NCBI RefSeq assembly: GCF_039540375.1
Contig: NZ_BAABEX010000011.1
Span: 62,001 to 126,000 of the forward strand
Origin: Acidovorax_G lacteus
Lineage (GTDB): Bacteria; Pseudomonadota; Gammaproteobacteria; Burkholderiales; Burkholderiaceae_C
DNA length: 64,000 nt
Reading direction: 5' to 3'
Positions 1 through 8,588 of the stretch are shown here, in pieces; within the stretch, counting starts at the first letter, position 1, and each line of letters begins with the position of its first letter. Position numbers and translations under genes: made by a program. Under the pieces are notes generated by a model that was not told where the DNA came from, did no database searches, and saw only the letters and a list, made by a program, of their open reading frames with translations.

Positions 1-31
1 AAAATGACCGTCATTCGTTAGGAGAACCTCC

Positions 32-283
32 ATGGGTACTTTTTCCCTCTGGCACTGGCTGATCGTGCTGCTGATCGTGGTGCTGGTGTTCGGCACCAAG
101 AAGCTCAAGAACATGGGCTCCGACCTCGGCGGCGCCGTCAAGGGCTTCAAGGACGGCATGCGCGACGGCTCCACCCCGGACAACGCGGCCGCTTCGACGG
201 CCACGCCGCCCGCGGGCCAGGTGGCCAACCAGGCCTCGGCCGACAAGGCCACCATCGACGTCGAAGCCAAGCAAAAGAGCTGA
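32..283 (+). CDS. tatA: Sec-independent protein translocase subunit TatA
   Basis: TatA forms the size-variable conduit of the twin-arginine translocase, which exports folded proteins across the inner membrane. The 83-residue product has the family layout: a short periplasmic N-terminus, one transmembrane helix at about residues 4-20, the conserved Phe20-Gly21 hinge, an amphipathic helix rich in Lys and Gly, and a polar Ala/Thr-rich tail. A good ribosome site (TAGGAG) lies 9 bases before the ATG. It is the first gene of a tatA-tatB-tatC run with gaps of 23 and 51 bases, so the three are probably co-transcribed. In this group tat genes usually follow the his operon, which would lie to the left of the window; that part is inference. 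Confidence 0.95.
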   Translation: MGTFSLWHWLIVLLIVVLVFGTKKLKNMGSDLGGAVKGFKDGMRDGSTPDNAAASTATPPAGQVANQASADKATIDVEAKQKS

Positions 284-306
284 GCGCGTTGGCGAGCGCC
301 TGATCC

Positions 307-783
307 ATGATCGACATCGGTCTGTCCAAGATGGCGCTGATCGGCGCGGTGGCGCTGATCGTCATCGGCCCTGAAAAGCTGCCGCGCGTGGCTCGCACCG
401 TGGGCACACTGCTGGGCAAAGCGCAGCGCTATGTGTCCGACGTCAAGGCGGAGGTCAACCGCTCGATGGAGCTGGACGAACTGCGCAAGATGAAGGACTC
501 GGTCGAAAATGCGGCCCGCGATGTGGAGCAATCGATCCAGACCACGGCCAGCGACTTCGAAAAAGACTGGGCCGACGCCACCCGCATGGCCGATGGCAGC
601 GCCGACAACGCCTTGGCCCACGACGCCAGCAGCGTGACACCGGCCTACAAGCACCCGGGCAAGAACTGGCGTCTCAAGCGCGGTGCCGTGCCCCAGTGGT
701 ACAAGGCCCGTGCGGGCGTGCGCACCCGGGCCCAGTCGGGCGCAGCGCGCGTGGCGCGCTTTCGGCCCAAGCGTTTCCACTGA
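307..783 (+). CDS. tatB: Sec-independent protein translocase subunit TatB
   Basis: TatB pairs with TatC to form the receptor that binds twin-arginine signal peptides. The 158-residue protein starts with the typical MIDIG element, has one membrane helix to about residue 20, and then the diagnostic GPEKLP motif (residues 21-26), which separates TatB from TatA. A charged amphipathic helix follows (about residues 30-85), and the tail ends in an Arg/Lys-rich stretch. It lies directly between tatA and tatC in the same orientation. The length is normal for the family. Confidence 0.95.
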   Translation: MIDIGLSKMALIGAVALIVIGPEKLPRVARTVGTLLGKAQRYVSDVKAEVNRSMELDELRKMKDSVENAARDVEQSIQTTASDFEKDWADATRMADGSADNALAHDASSVTPAYKHPGKNWRLKRGAVPQWYKARAGVRTRAQSGAARVARFRPKRFH

Positions 784-834
784 CCGATACCACCGCCCGC
801 GCTCCTCGCGCCGAGCGGTGCCCTGGCTTCCACC

Positions 835-1632
835 ATGTCCCAAACCCCCTCCTCAGACGACGAGCTGGCCGGCACCGAGCAGCCGTTCGTGCAGCACCTG
901 ATCGAACTGCGCGACCGCATGATCCGCGCCATCCTGGCGGTGGGCGTGGCGGCGGCGCTGCTGTTTTTCTTTCCGGGGCCGGGGGCGCTGTACGACCTGC
1001 TGGCCGCACCGCTGGTGGCGCACCTGCCCAAGGGCGCCACGCTGATCGCCACCTCGGTGATCTCGCCCTTCATGGTGCCGCTGAAGATCCTGCTGATGTC
1101 GGCCTTTCTGATCGCGCTGCCGTTTGTGCTGTGGCAGGTGTGGGCCTTCGTTGCGCCCGGGCTCTATTCGCACGAGAAGCGGCTGGTGCTGCCGCTGGTG
1201 ATCTCCAGCACCGTGCTGTTCTTCATCGGCGTGGCGTTCTGCTACTTCTTCGTGTTCGGCCAGGTGTTTGCGTTCATCCAGAGCTTTGCGCCGAAAAGCA
1301 TCACCGCCGCGCCAGACATCGAGGCCTACCTGAGCTTTGTGCTCACCATGTTCCTGGCCTTCGGCCTGGCGTTCGAGGTGCCGATTGCCGTGGTGGTGCT
1401 CGCGCGCATGGGCGTGGTCACCGTCGAAAAGCTCAAGGCCTTCCGCGGCTATTTCATCGTGCTGGCCTTTGTGATCGCCGCCGTGGTCACGCCGCCGGAC
1501 GTGGTGTCACAGCTGGCGTTGGCCATTCCGATGTGTCTGCTGTACGAACTGGGCATCTGGGCGGCGCAGATTTTCATCCGCCACACGCGCGCGCCCGACG
1601 ACGCTGCGGCCGAGACGACCGGCAACCCCTGA
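835..1632 (+). CDS. tatC: Sec-independent protein translocase subunit TatC
   Basis: TatC is the multi-spanning core of the Tat receptor and reads the twin-arginine motif. The 265-residue product shows the expected six hydrophobic segments and an N-terminal cytoplasmic region with the family-typical HLIELRDR element (about residues 21-28), followed by the periplasmic region around FVAPGLYSHEKR. It closes the tat run. The ATG at 835 gives a short polar N-terminus as in relatives. A divergent-type repeat copy and no obvious gene follow it. Confidence 0.95.
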   Translation: MSQTPSSDDELAGTEQPFVQHLIELRDRMIRAILAVGVAAALLFFFPGPGALYDLLAAPLVAHLPKGATLIATSVISPFMVPLKILLMSAFLIALPFVLWQVWAFVAPGLYSHEKRLVLPLVISSTVLFFIGVAFCYFFVFGQVFAFIQSFAPKSITAAPDIEAYLSFVLTMFLAFGLAFEVPIAVVVLARMGVVTVEKLKAFRGYFIVLAFVIAAVVTPPDVVSQLALAIPMCLLYELGIWAAQIFIRHTRAPDDAAAETTGNP

Positions 1633-2008
1633 TCGCTGCCGCCTCCCTGGCTTTTTGCAAGCAGGTTTGTCCGCGTGGCGTGCCAGCTGGGCCTTGTGGC
1701 CAGCTTCCTGTTTTTTGATTCAGGCCAAATTGGCTGCTCGTGCTTGTAAATCAAGCACAAGCAGCTATGTTTTTCATAGCACTTGCGTGGGCTGTCTGTC
1801 AGGCGTCTGCCTCGGGCTAGCCCCTGCAGCGGTGGCGGTGCCGCACGCGCAGACTGGAGGCCATCGGGTGATCCGCGTGCAGCACCGCGGTGTCGTACTC
1901 GCCACGGAATAGCGGCCGTAGCAGCTCGTTGCGCGGTTTCGTGCGGAACGGGACTCTGCCGCCGACGCGTCCTTCTCGCCGGGCCGCTGCACGAGGCCCG
2001 CAGCCAGA
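1633..2008. other. Gene-free gap between tatC and the HtrA-like protease gene
   Basis: This 376-base stretch separates the converging tatC and protease genes. It holds one copy of the intergenic two-hairpin repeat (1721-1781) and otherwise no supported gene. A minus-strand open frame without a start codon ends at 1817 and has protein-like composition, but I could not match it to any family. The repeat hairpins may serve as a bidirectional end-of-transcript structure. Confidence 0.5.
1721..1781 (-). repeat. Intergenic two-hairpin repeat, copy 1
   Basis: Read on the minus strand this copy has a small hairpin (GCTAT and ATAGC arms around an A-rich loop), then GCTTGTGCTTG paired with CAAGCACGAGC, then a GGCC-containing tail. 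The same order of elements is found at 17313, 26505, 35197 and 36385 on the plus strand. It lies about 90 bases downstream of tatC. It is the only copy in this orientation. Confidence 0.85.
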
Positions 2009-3154
2009 TCAGCGCCGCAATGTCGGGTGCGGCTTGGGCCGCACGCCGGGCTGGATCTGCAGCTCCGTCACCTGCTGGCCGCGCTGCACGCGGAAGGGCG
2101 CCGGCTCGCCGGGCTTGAGCGCGGCCACGGCGGTGAGCAGCTCCGACACATTGCCTACCGCTTTGCCATTGACCTGCACGATCACATCGCCTGGACGCAT
2201 GCCCGCGCGGGCCGCCGGGCCGTCCTGCAGCACGCCGGTGATGATCACGCCTTCGCTCGCCTTCACGCCGAAGGTTTCGGCCAGCTCGGGCGAGAGTTCG
2301 TTGGGTTCCACCCCGATCCAGCCGCGCGTGACCTGGCCGTCGCGCACGATGCCGTCCAGCACCTGCTGCGCGGTGGACACCGGAATGGCAAACCCGATGC
2401 CCATGCTGCCGCCCGAGCGCGAGTAGATGGCGGTGTTGATGCCCATGAGGTGGCCATTCACGTCCACCAGCGCCCCGCCCGAATTGCCTGGGTTGATCGC
2501 CGCGTCGGTCTGGATGAAGTTCTCGAAGGTGTTGATGCCCAGCTGCGTGCGGCCCAGCGCGCTCACGATTCCGCTCGTCACGGTCTGCCCCACACCGAAG
2601 GGGTTGCCAATGGCCAGCACCTGGTCGCCGACTGCGATCTGGTCGGAATTGCCCAGCACGATCACCGGCAGCTTGTCGAGGTCGATCTTCAGGATGGCCA
2701 GGTCGGTGTCGGGGTCGGTGCCGATCACGCGCGCCAGCGTGCGGCGGCTGTCGGTCAGGGTGACCTCGATCTCGTCGGCGTCTTCCACCACGTGGTTGTT
2801 GGTCAGGATGTAGCCATCGGGGCTCACGATGACGCCGCTGCCCAGCCCGGTCTGCGCCTGGCCACCTTGGTCGCCAAAGAAGAAGCGGAACCACGGGTCG
2901 TTGCTGCGCGGGTGGCGCACGGCTTTGCTGGTGTTGATGCTCACCACAGCCGGCGCCGCCTTGCGCGCCGCAGCGGCAAAGCTGCCGGCCACCGGCTGAG
3001 GCGCCGGGGCGTCGGGGGCCTGCAGCAGCGCAATGCCTGCGCCCGAGCGGGTCGCGCCCGAGCGGATCCAGTCGGGTTGCAGCGTGGCCACCACAAAGTA
3101 GGCGGCCACGAGCACCGTCACGGTTTGGGAAAACAGCAGCCAGAGTCGTTTCAT
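2009..3154 (-). CDS. HtrA/DegS-like trypsin-type serine protease with one PDZ domain
   Basis: This is a periplasmic, membrane-anchored quality-control protease of the HtrA family. The 381-residue product begins with one uncleaved-looking membrane segment (about residues 4-24), followed by a trypsin-like domain with catalytic His121 (in NNHVVEDAD), Asp151 (in DTDLAILK) and Ser225 (in NPGNSGGALV). One PDZ domain occupies about residues 285-370. One anchor plus one PDZ is the DegS arrangement; DegP and DegQ have two PDZ domains. The ATG at 3154 was chosen because it starts directly at the membrane anchor; the frame is open further upstream but that part has no protein-like features. It is divergent from the Nif3-like gene. 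Confidence 0.9.
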   Translation of the reverse strand: MKRLWLLFSQTVTVLVAAYFVVATLQPDWIRSGATRSGAGIALLQAPDAPAPQPVAGSFAAAARKAAPAVVSINTSKAVRHPRSNDPWFRFFFGDQGGQAQTGLGSGVIVSPDGYILTNNHVVEDADEIEVTLTDSRRTLARVIGTDPDTDLAILKIDLDKLPVIVLGNSDQIAVGDQVLAIGNPFGVGQTVTSGIVSALGRTQLGINTFENFIQTDAAINPGNSGGALVDVNGHLMGINTAIYSRSGGSMGIGFAIPVSTAQQVLDGIVRDGQVTRGWIGVEPNELSPELAETFGVKASEGVIITGVLQDGPAARAGMRPGDVIVQVNGKAVGNVSELLTAVAALKPGEPAPFRVQRGQQVTELQIQPGVRPKPHPTLRR

Positions 3155-3275
3155 GGGCGGGCAGGGCAGGGTGTCGGCACGGCCTGCCCACGCACGCCCA
3201 GGGGCGGCGGCGGCAGGGGCAAGCCAAGATTGTCGCCCAAGAGATGGGGGTGCCCCGCACGGCGACAATAGCGGC

Positions 3276-4028
3276 ATGAGCACAACCCGTGAGCAACTGT
3301 TGCAAAGCCTGGACGCGCTGCTCGAGCCCTGGCGCTTCAAGGACTACGGCCCCAACGGGCTGCAGGTGGAAGGCCGTGCCGAAATCCGCCATCTGGTCAG
3401 CGGCGTGACGGCCAGTCGCGCGCTGATCGACGCCGCGATCGAGGCGGGAGCCGATGCGATCCTGGTGCACCACGGCCTGTTCTGGCGCGGCCAGGACGGG
3501 CGCGTGACCGGCTGGATGAAGCAGCGCCTGCAGCGCCTGCTGGCGCACGACATCAATCTGCTGGCCTACCACTTGCCGCTGGACGCGCACCCCGCACTGG
3601 GCAACAACGCCCGCCTCGGGGCGCTGCTGGGCTGGCAGGCCGATGCGCGCTTCGGCGAGCAGGACCTGGGCTGCGTGGCCACGGCGGCCTATGCCGACGC
3701 CACCGCGCTGGCCGGACAAGTAGAGCAGGCGCTGGGCCGCCGTGTGACCTGCGTCGCGGCCGAGCCCTCACGCCCCATCCGCCGCGTGGCGTGGTGCACG
3801 GGCGGTGCGCAGGGCTACTTTGAAGGAGCCATTGCCGCCGGGGCCGATGCCTTCGTGACGGGCGAGATTTCGGAGCCTCAGACCCATTTGGCGCGCGAGA
3901 CCGGCGTGGTCTTCATCGCCGCCGGGCACCACGCGACCGAGCGCTACGGCGCACCGGCCGTGGCCGCGCAGGTGGCGGCGCAATGGGGGCTGCAGCACAC
4001 CTTCATCGACATCGATAACCCCGCCTGA
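3276..4028 (+). CDS. Nif3-like dinuclear metal center protein (DUF34/YbgI family)
   Basis: Members of this universal family bind a pair of metal ions; GTP cyclohydrolase activity has been proposed for some, but the general role is unsettled. The 250-residue product has the family metal-binding signatures: ILVHHGLFWRG with paired His near residues 66-67, LLAYHLPLDAHP in the middle, and the C-terminal AAGHHATERYGAPA element that supplies further His and Glu ligands. The start at 3276 gives the usual N-terminus ending in the YGPNGLQVEG block. The gene is followed after 44 bases by pdxA. Confidence 0.9.
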   Translation: MSTTREQLLQSLDALLEPWRFKDYGPNGLQVEGRAEIRHLVSGVTASRALIDAAIEAGADAILVHHGLFWRGQDGRVTGWMKQRLQRLLAHDINLLAYHLPLDAHPALGNNARLGALLGWQADARFGEQDLGCVATAAYADATALAGQVEQALGRRVTCVAAEPSRPIRRVAWCTGGAQGYFEGAIAAGADAFVTGEISEPQTHLARETGVVFIAAGHHATERYGAPAVAAQVAAQWGLQHTFIDIDNPA

Positions 4029-4072
4029 GCGCTGCTCGCGGCCTGACGAGACCCGCACCCCTTCTTCGACCC

Positions 4073-5113
4073 ATGACCGCTGCGCTGCCTTTGATCGCCA
4101 TCACCCAGGGCGACCCTGCCGGAATCGGCCCCGAAACCATCGCCCAGGTGTTTCGCGACACGCCCGACGTGGTGCGGGGCTGCCTGGTGGTGGGCGACGT
4201 GGCCACGCTGCGGCGTGCGGCCGCCTGCATCGCCCGACCCGGGGAGACGCCGCTGCCCGTGGCATGCCTAGGCGCTCCGCACGAGGCGGCCCAGGTGCCG
4301 CCCCGCTGCCTGCCCGTGCTGCCGCTGCCGGGCCTGCCCGGGCCGCAACCCTGGGGGCAGGTCTCGGCAGAGGCCGGCCGTGCTGCGGCCGAATGCGTGC
4401 TATGGGCTGCGCGTGCGGCCTTGCGCGGCGAGATCGCGGCCCTGGTCACCGCTCCGCTGCACAAAGAGGCGTTGGCCGCGGCCGGGTACGACGTGCCTGG
4501 CCACACCGAGCTCCTGCAGGCTGAGGCGGCGGCCCATGCCGGCGTGCCGCTGGCCGAGATGCCCGTGCGCATGATGTTGGCCAACCCCGAACTGCGCACC
4601 GTGCTGGTGAGCATCCACGTCTCGCTGCGCGAGGCGCTGGACGCGGTGACCTTCGCCCGGGTGCTGCAGACGCTGGACATCACCCACCACGCACTGCACC
4701 GATTGCTGGGCCGCGTGCCGCGCATCGCCGTGGCCGGGCTCAATCCCCATGCAGGCGAGGGTGGGCGCTTCGGCCGAGAGGAAATCGAGATCATTGGACC
4801 GGCGGTGCAGGCAGCCCGTGCCCAGGGCTGGGATGTACACGGACCATTTGCGCCAGACACGGTGTTCATGCGGGCCCGCCATGCACCCGGACACCCGGGT
4901 GAGTTTGATGTGGTCGTGGCCATGTACCACGACCAGGGGCTGATCCCGGTCAAGTACCTGGGCGTGGATCAGGGCGTGAACGTGACCCTGGGCCTGCCGC
5001 TGGTACGCACCAGCCCCGACCACGGTACCGCGTTCGACATCGCAGGGTGTGGCGTGGCCGACGCGAGCAGCCTGCGCCAGGCGGTGGCCATGGCGCGCTC
5101 ACTGCTCGGCTGA
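4073..5113 (+). CDS. pdxA: 4-hydroxythreonine-4-phosphate dehydrogenase
   Basis: PdxA oxidises 4-phosphohydroxy-threonine with NAD in the DXP-dependent route to pyridoxal phosphate. The 346-residue protein opens with the family hallmark ITQGDPAGIGPE (about residues 9-20), carries the metal and substrate ligands in GHTELL and NPHAGEGG, and has the MYHDQGLIPVKYLG block near the C-terminus with a metal-binding His. The length is slightly over the 329 residues of the E. coli enzyme. It lies downstream of the Nif3-like gene on the same strand and may share a transcript. In many proteobacteria pdxA neighbours surA and ksgA, which are not seen here. Confidence 0.95.
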   Translation: MTAALPLIAITQGDPAGIGPETIAQVFRDTPDVVRGCLVVGDVATLRRAAACIARPGETPLPVACLGAPHEAAQVPPRCLPVLPLPGLPGPQPWGQVSAEAGRAAAECVLWAARAALRGEIAALVTAPLHKEALAAAGYDVPGHTELLQAEAAAHAGVPLAEMPVRMMLANPELRTVLVSIHVSLREALDAVTFARVLQTLDITHHALHRLLGRVPRIAVAGLNPHAGEGGRFGREEIEIIGPAVQAARAQGWDVHGPFAPDTVFMRARHAPGHPGEFDVVVAMYHDQGLIPVKYLGVDQGVNVTLGLPLVRTSPDHGTAFDIAGCGVADASSLRQAVAMARSLLG

Positions 5114-5154
5114 GCGGTCGCGTGGCCGCCTGGCCTGGCGGCAGTGGGCTGCGC

Positions 5155-5589
5155 TTACCGGCGATTGAGGCTGTCGCGGATCTCGCGCAGCAGCACGATG
5201 TCTTCCGGAGTCGGCGCCGGGGCTGCCGGCGCCGGGGCAGGTGCCTCGCGCTTGAGGCGGTTGATCTGCTTGACCATCATGAAGATGATGAATGCCAGGA
5301 TCAGGAAGTTGACGGCCACCGTGATGAAGTTGCCGTAGGCAAATACCGGCACACCGGCCTTCTTGAGCGCGTCCAGCGTCATGGCGGTGCCCGGCGGCAC
5401 CTGGCCGAGCACCAGAAACAGGTTGGAAAAGTCGAGCTTGCCAAAGACCAAGCCGACCACCGGCATGATCAGGTCGCTGACCACCGAGTCCACGATCTTG
5501 CCAAACGCCCCGCCGATGATCACGCCCACGGCCAGATCGACCACGTTACCCTTGATCGCGAACTCGCGAAATTCCTGCATCACGCCCAT
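5155..5589 (-). CDS. mscL: Large-conductance mechanosensitive channel
   Basis: MscL opens under membrane tension and releases solutes during osmotic downshock. The 144-residue subunit has the typical N-terminal amphipathic helix (MQEFREFAIKGN), a first pore-lining helix rich in Gly and Val (about residues 15-40), a periplasmic loop, a second helix (about 77-97) and a C-terminal cytoplasmic bundle preceded by a Pro/Ala-rich linker. The start at 5589 is backed by a strong GGGAGG ribosome site; the frame stays open further upstream, but that would overlap the petA leader. It is divergent from petA. Confidence 0.95.
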   Translation of the reverse strand: MGVMQEFREFAIKGNVVDLAVGVIIGGAFGKIVDSVVSDLIMPVVGLVFGKLDFSNLFLVLGQVPPGTAMTLDALKKAGVPVFAYGNFITVAVNFLILAFIIFMMVKQINRLKREAPAPAPAAPAPTPEDIVLLREIRDSLNRR

Positions 5590-5681
5590 AGGTCCTCCCA
5601 AGTGTTGGAATGCGGCGAGTATTGCCGAGAAGCGGGCTCTGTCAAGGCGTACCAGGGGGCCGATATCCCTGGTCACTCCGC

Positions 5682-5687
5682 TACAAT
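5682..5687 (+). promoter_or_regulatory. Probable -10 element upstream of petABC
   Basis: TACAAT lies 44 bases before the petA start codon, in the gap between divergent mscL and petA. No convincing -35 hexamer is found at the usual spacing, so the promoter may need an activator or the match may be chance. Confidence 0.4.
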
Positions 5688-5730
5688 TCGCGGTTGACCC
5701 CAATTCTTGCGATGTTCATCGAGGATCCCC

Positions 5731-6330
5731 ATGAGTGACACTCCAATCGACTCCAGCAAACGGACGTGGCTGATCGCGTCCGGCTGCGCGGGTGCGGTGG
5801 GCGGCGTGGCAGTCGCCGTACCTTTCGTGAGTACCTTCCAGCCTTCCGAGAAGGCCAAGGCCGCCGGCGCTGCCGTCGAAGTGGACATTTCCGCGCTCAA
5901 ACCCGGCGAGAAGCTGACGGTGGAGTGGCGTGGCAAGCCCGTGTGGATCATCAAGCGCACGGAAGAGCAGCTCGCCGAACTGCCCAAGCTCGACAGTCAG
6001 CTCGCCGATCCGAAATCGGAGCGCAACCCGGCTGAACTGACGCCCGAGTACGCCCGCAACACGGCGCGCTCGATCAAGCCCGAGATCCTCGTGGCAGTGG
6101 GTATCTGCTCGCATCTGGGCTGTTCTCCCACCGACAAGCTCACTCCGGGTCCGCAGCCTTCGCTGCCGGACGACTGGAAGGGCGGCTTTCTGTGTCCTTG
6201 CCACGGTTCGACCTTCGACATGGCCGGCCGTGTGTTCAAGAACAAGCCCGCCCCGGACAACCTCGAAGTGCCGCCGCACATGTACCTCTCCGACACGCTG
6301 CTGCTGATCGGTGAGGACAAGAAGGCCTGA
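5731..6330 (+). CDS. petA: Ubiquinol-cytochrome c reductase, Rieske iron-sulfur subunit
   Basis: This is the [2Fe-2S] subunit of the cytochrome bc1 complex; it takes the first electron from ubiquinol and passes it to cytochrome c1. The 199-residue product has cluster ligands Cys126 and His128 in CSHLGC and Cys155 and His158 in CPCHGS, with Cys131 and Cys157 placed for the stabilising disulfide. An N-terminal membrane anchor spans about residues 13-33. The anchor is preceded by SSKRTWLI, a Tat-like signal with Lys-Arg in place of Arg-Arg. The start at 5731 has a GAGGA ribosome site; an upstream ATG at 5712 is out of frame. It is the first gene of petABC. Confidence 0.97.
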   Translation: MSDTPIDSSKRTWLIASGCAGAVGGVAVAVPFVSTFQPSEKAKAAGAAVEVDISALKPGEKLTVEWRGKPVWIIKRTEEQLAELPKLDSQLADPKSERNPAELTPEYARNTARSIKPEILVAVGICSHLGCSPTDKLTPGPQPSLPDDWKGGFLCPCHGSTFDMAGRVFKNKPAPDNLEVPPHMYLSDTLLLIGEDKKA

Positions 6331-6344
6331 AGGAGCGCTGCATC

Positions 6345-7757
6345 ATGGCTGAATTCAAGGAAATCTCCCCCAATGCCTCGGCTGGCGCCAAGGTCACGAA
6401 CTGGTTCGAGAACCGGTTCCCCACGGCATTCGACGCGTACCGCGTCCACATGTCCGAGTACTACGCCCCGAAGAACTTCAACTTCTGGTACTTCTTCGGT
6501 TCGCTGGCCATGCTGGTGCTGGTGATTCAGATCGTCACAGGCATTTTCCTGGTCATGCACTACAAGCCGGACGCCGCCCTGGCGTTTGCCTCTGTGGAGT
6601 ACATCATGCGCGATGTGCCCTGGGGCTGGCTGATCCGTTACATGCACTCGACAGGTGCTTCTGCCTTCTTTGTGGTGGTGTACTTGCACATGTTCCGTGG
6701 CCTGATTTACGGCAGCTACCGCAAGCCGCGTGAACTGGTCTGGATTTTCGGTTGCGCGATCTTCCTGTGCTTGATGGCCGAGGCCTTCATGGGCTACCTG
6801 CTGCCTTGGGGTCAAATGTCGTACTGGGGCGCTCAGGTGATCGTGAACCTGTTCGCTGCGATCCCCTTCATCGGCCCTGATCTGGCCCTGCTGATCCGTG
6901 GCGACTACGTGGTGGGCGATGCAACGCTGAACCGCTTCTTCGCCTTCCACGTGATTGCTGTGCCGCTGGTGCTGCTCGGTCTTGTGGTGGCCCACCTGCT
7001 GGCCCTGCACGATGTGGGTTCGAACAACCCGGACGGTGTGGAAATCAAGGGTCCCAAGGCTCCGAAGGATGCCAATGGCAAGCCGCTCGACGGCATTCCT
7101 TTCCACCCGTACTACACGGTGCACGACATTCTGGGCGTGAGCGTGTTCCTGATGGTGTTCAGCGCAGTGGTGTTCTTCGCTCCGGAATTCGGCGGCTATT
7201 TCCTGGAGTTCAACAACTTCATTCCTGCTGATCCGCTGAAGACACCCGCGCACATTGCGCCCGTCTGGTACTTCACGCCGTTCTACTCGATGCTGCGCGC
7301 CATCACCACCGAGATGATGTATGTGCTCATCCTGTGTGTGCTGGCAGGAGCCGTGCTGGGCGTAATCAAGGCCAAGCTGCCCACCATCGTCAAGGGTGGC
7401 ATCGTGGGCGCAGCTGTGGTGGCTGTGGCCCTGATGCTGGCGATCGACGCCAAGTTCTGGGGCGTGGTCGTCATGGGCGGTGCTGTGATCATTCTGTTCT
7501 TCCTGCCCTGGCTCGATCACAGCCCGGTCAAGTCGATTCGCTACCGCCCGACATGGCACAAGTACCTGTACGCGGTGTTCGTGTTCAACTTCCTGATTCT
7601 GGGCTACCTGGGTGTGCAGCCGCCCTCGCCGTTGGGCGAGCGCGTCTCCCAGGTGGGTACGTTGTTCTATTTCGGTTTCTTCCTGCTGATGCCTTGGTGG
7701 AGCCGTCTGGGTGAGCCCAAGCCGGTGCCGGACCGTGTCACCTTTGCAGCGCACTGA
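6345..7757 (+). CDS. petB: Ubiquinol-cytochrome c reductase, cytochrome b subunit
   Basis: Cytochrome b is the membrane core of the bc1 complex and carries hemes bL and bH plus both quinone sites. The 470-residue protein has the four axial histidines at 101, 115, 202 and 217. The second pair is separated by 14 residues, not the 13 typical of mitochondrial and alphaproteobacterial proteins. The quinol-oxidation motif reads PVWY (residues 306-309) where the classical form is PEWY. The C-terminal part has additional membrane helices (about residues 330-450), and the length is normal for the betaproteobacterial form. It starts 14 bases after petA with an AAGGAG site and is followed by petC. Confidence 0.97.
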   Translation: MAEFKEISPNASAGAKVTNWFENRFPTAFDAYRVHMSEYYAPKNFNFWYFFGSLAMLVLVIQIVTGIFLVMHYKPDAALAFASVEYIMRDVPWGWLIRYMHSTGASAFFVVVYLHMFRGLIYGSYRKPRELVWIFGCAIFLCLMAEAFMGYLLPWGQMSYWGAQVIVNLFAAIPFIGPDLALLIRGDYVVGDATLNRFFAFHVIAVPLVLLGLVVAHLLALHDVGSNNPDGVEIKGPKAPKDANGKPLDGIPFHPYYTVHDILGVSVFLMVFSAVVFFAPEFGGYFLEFNNFIPADPLKTPAHIAPVWYFTPFYSMLRAITTEMMYVLILCVLAGAVLGVIKAKLPTIVKGGIVGAAVVAVALMLAIDAKFWGVVVMGGAVIILFFLPWLDHSPVKSIRYRPTWHKYLYAVFVFNFLILGYLGVQPPSPLGERVSQVGTLFYFGFFLLMPWWSRLGEPKPVPDRVTFAAH

Positions 7758-7773
7758 GCGGGAGAAGCAGACC

Positions 7774-8538
7774 ATGAAAAAAATCATCCTCACGTTGATC
7801 GCTGCCCTTGGCCTGGCGGCTGGCGCGGCACATGCCGCGGGTGGTGACACGATCGCCTGGGACAAGGCCCCCAAGAAGACCACGGATCTGGCCTCGCTGC
7901 AAAACGGTGCTAAGGTGTTTGTGAACTATTGCCTGAACTGCCACTCGGCGGCTTTCATGCGCTACAACCGCCTGCGTGATATCGGTTTGACCGACCAGCA
8001 GATCAAGGACAACCTGCTGTTCACGACCGACAAGGTCGGTGAGACCATGAAGTCCGCCATCGATCCGCGTCAGGCCAAGGAATGGTTCGGCGCCAACCCA
8101 CCCGACCTTACGGTGATTGCACGATCGCGCTCTGCCATCGGCAAGGGTGATGGCGTGGATTACTTGTACACATTCCTGCGCACCTACTACCGCGACGAAA
8201 CCAAGGCCACGGGATGGAACAATCTGGCATTCCCCAGTGTGGGCATGCCGCACGTGTTGTGGGAATTGCAGGGTAGCCGTCGCCCGGTGTTCGAAGAGGT
8301 TGAGAGCCACGGTCACAAGACCCAAGTCTTCAAGGGCTGGGAGCAGATCACGCCCGGTGTGATGACGCCTCAGCAGTACGACGAGACGATTGCGGACCTT
8401 GTGAACTACTTGGCGTGGATGGGGGAGCCTGCTCAGAACACCCGGATCCGGGTCGGTGTCTGGGTGATGATTTTCCTCGGATTCTTCACCGTACTGGCCT
8501 GGCGACTCAATGCCGCCTACTGGAAGGACGTGAAGTAA
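7774..8538 (+). CDS. petC: Ubiquinol-cytochrome c reductase, cytochrome c1 subunit
   Basis: Cytochrome c1 accepts electrons from the Rieske protein and hands them to soluble cytochrome c on the periplasmic side. The 254-residue precursor has a Sec signal peptide (MKKIILTLIAALGLAAG, cleavage near AHA at 19-21), the heme-binding CLNCH motif (Cys53, Cys56, His57) and a C-terminal membrane anchor (about residues 228-247) ending in a basic tail. The start at 7774 follows a GGGAGAAG ribosome site 16 bases after the petB stop. A good terminator follows, so petABC forms a closed operon. Confidence 0.97.
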   Translation: MKKIILTLIAALGLAAGAAHAAGGDTIAWDKAPKKTTDLASLQNGAKVFVNYCLNCHSAAFMRYNRLRDIGLTDQQIKDNLLFTTDKVGETMKSAIDPRQAKEWFGANPPDLTVIARSRSAIGKGDGVDYLYTFLRTYYRDETKATGWNNLAFPSVGMPHVLWELQGSRRPVFEEVESHGHKTQVFKGWEQITPGVMTPQQYDETIADLVNYLAWMGEPAQNTRIRVGVWVMIFLGFFTVLAWRLNAAYWKDVK

Positions 8539-8588
8539 TTCACCAGCCGATTCACCGCGTGGGTGTCACCACGCGGCATCCCCTGATG

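Noticed and set aside
1817..2008. Minus-strand frame ending at 1817 with protein-like composition, a possible gene remnant
   Set aside because: There is no start codon or ribosome site, it overlaps the end of the protease gene frame, and I could not match it to any family.
1449..3719. Long minus-strand frame running across the protease gene
   Set aside because: The protein motifs (catalytic triad and PDZ) are all in the other minus-strand frame; this one is a shadow.
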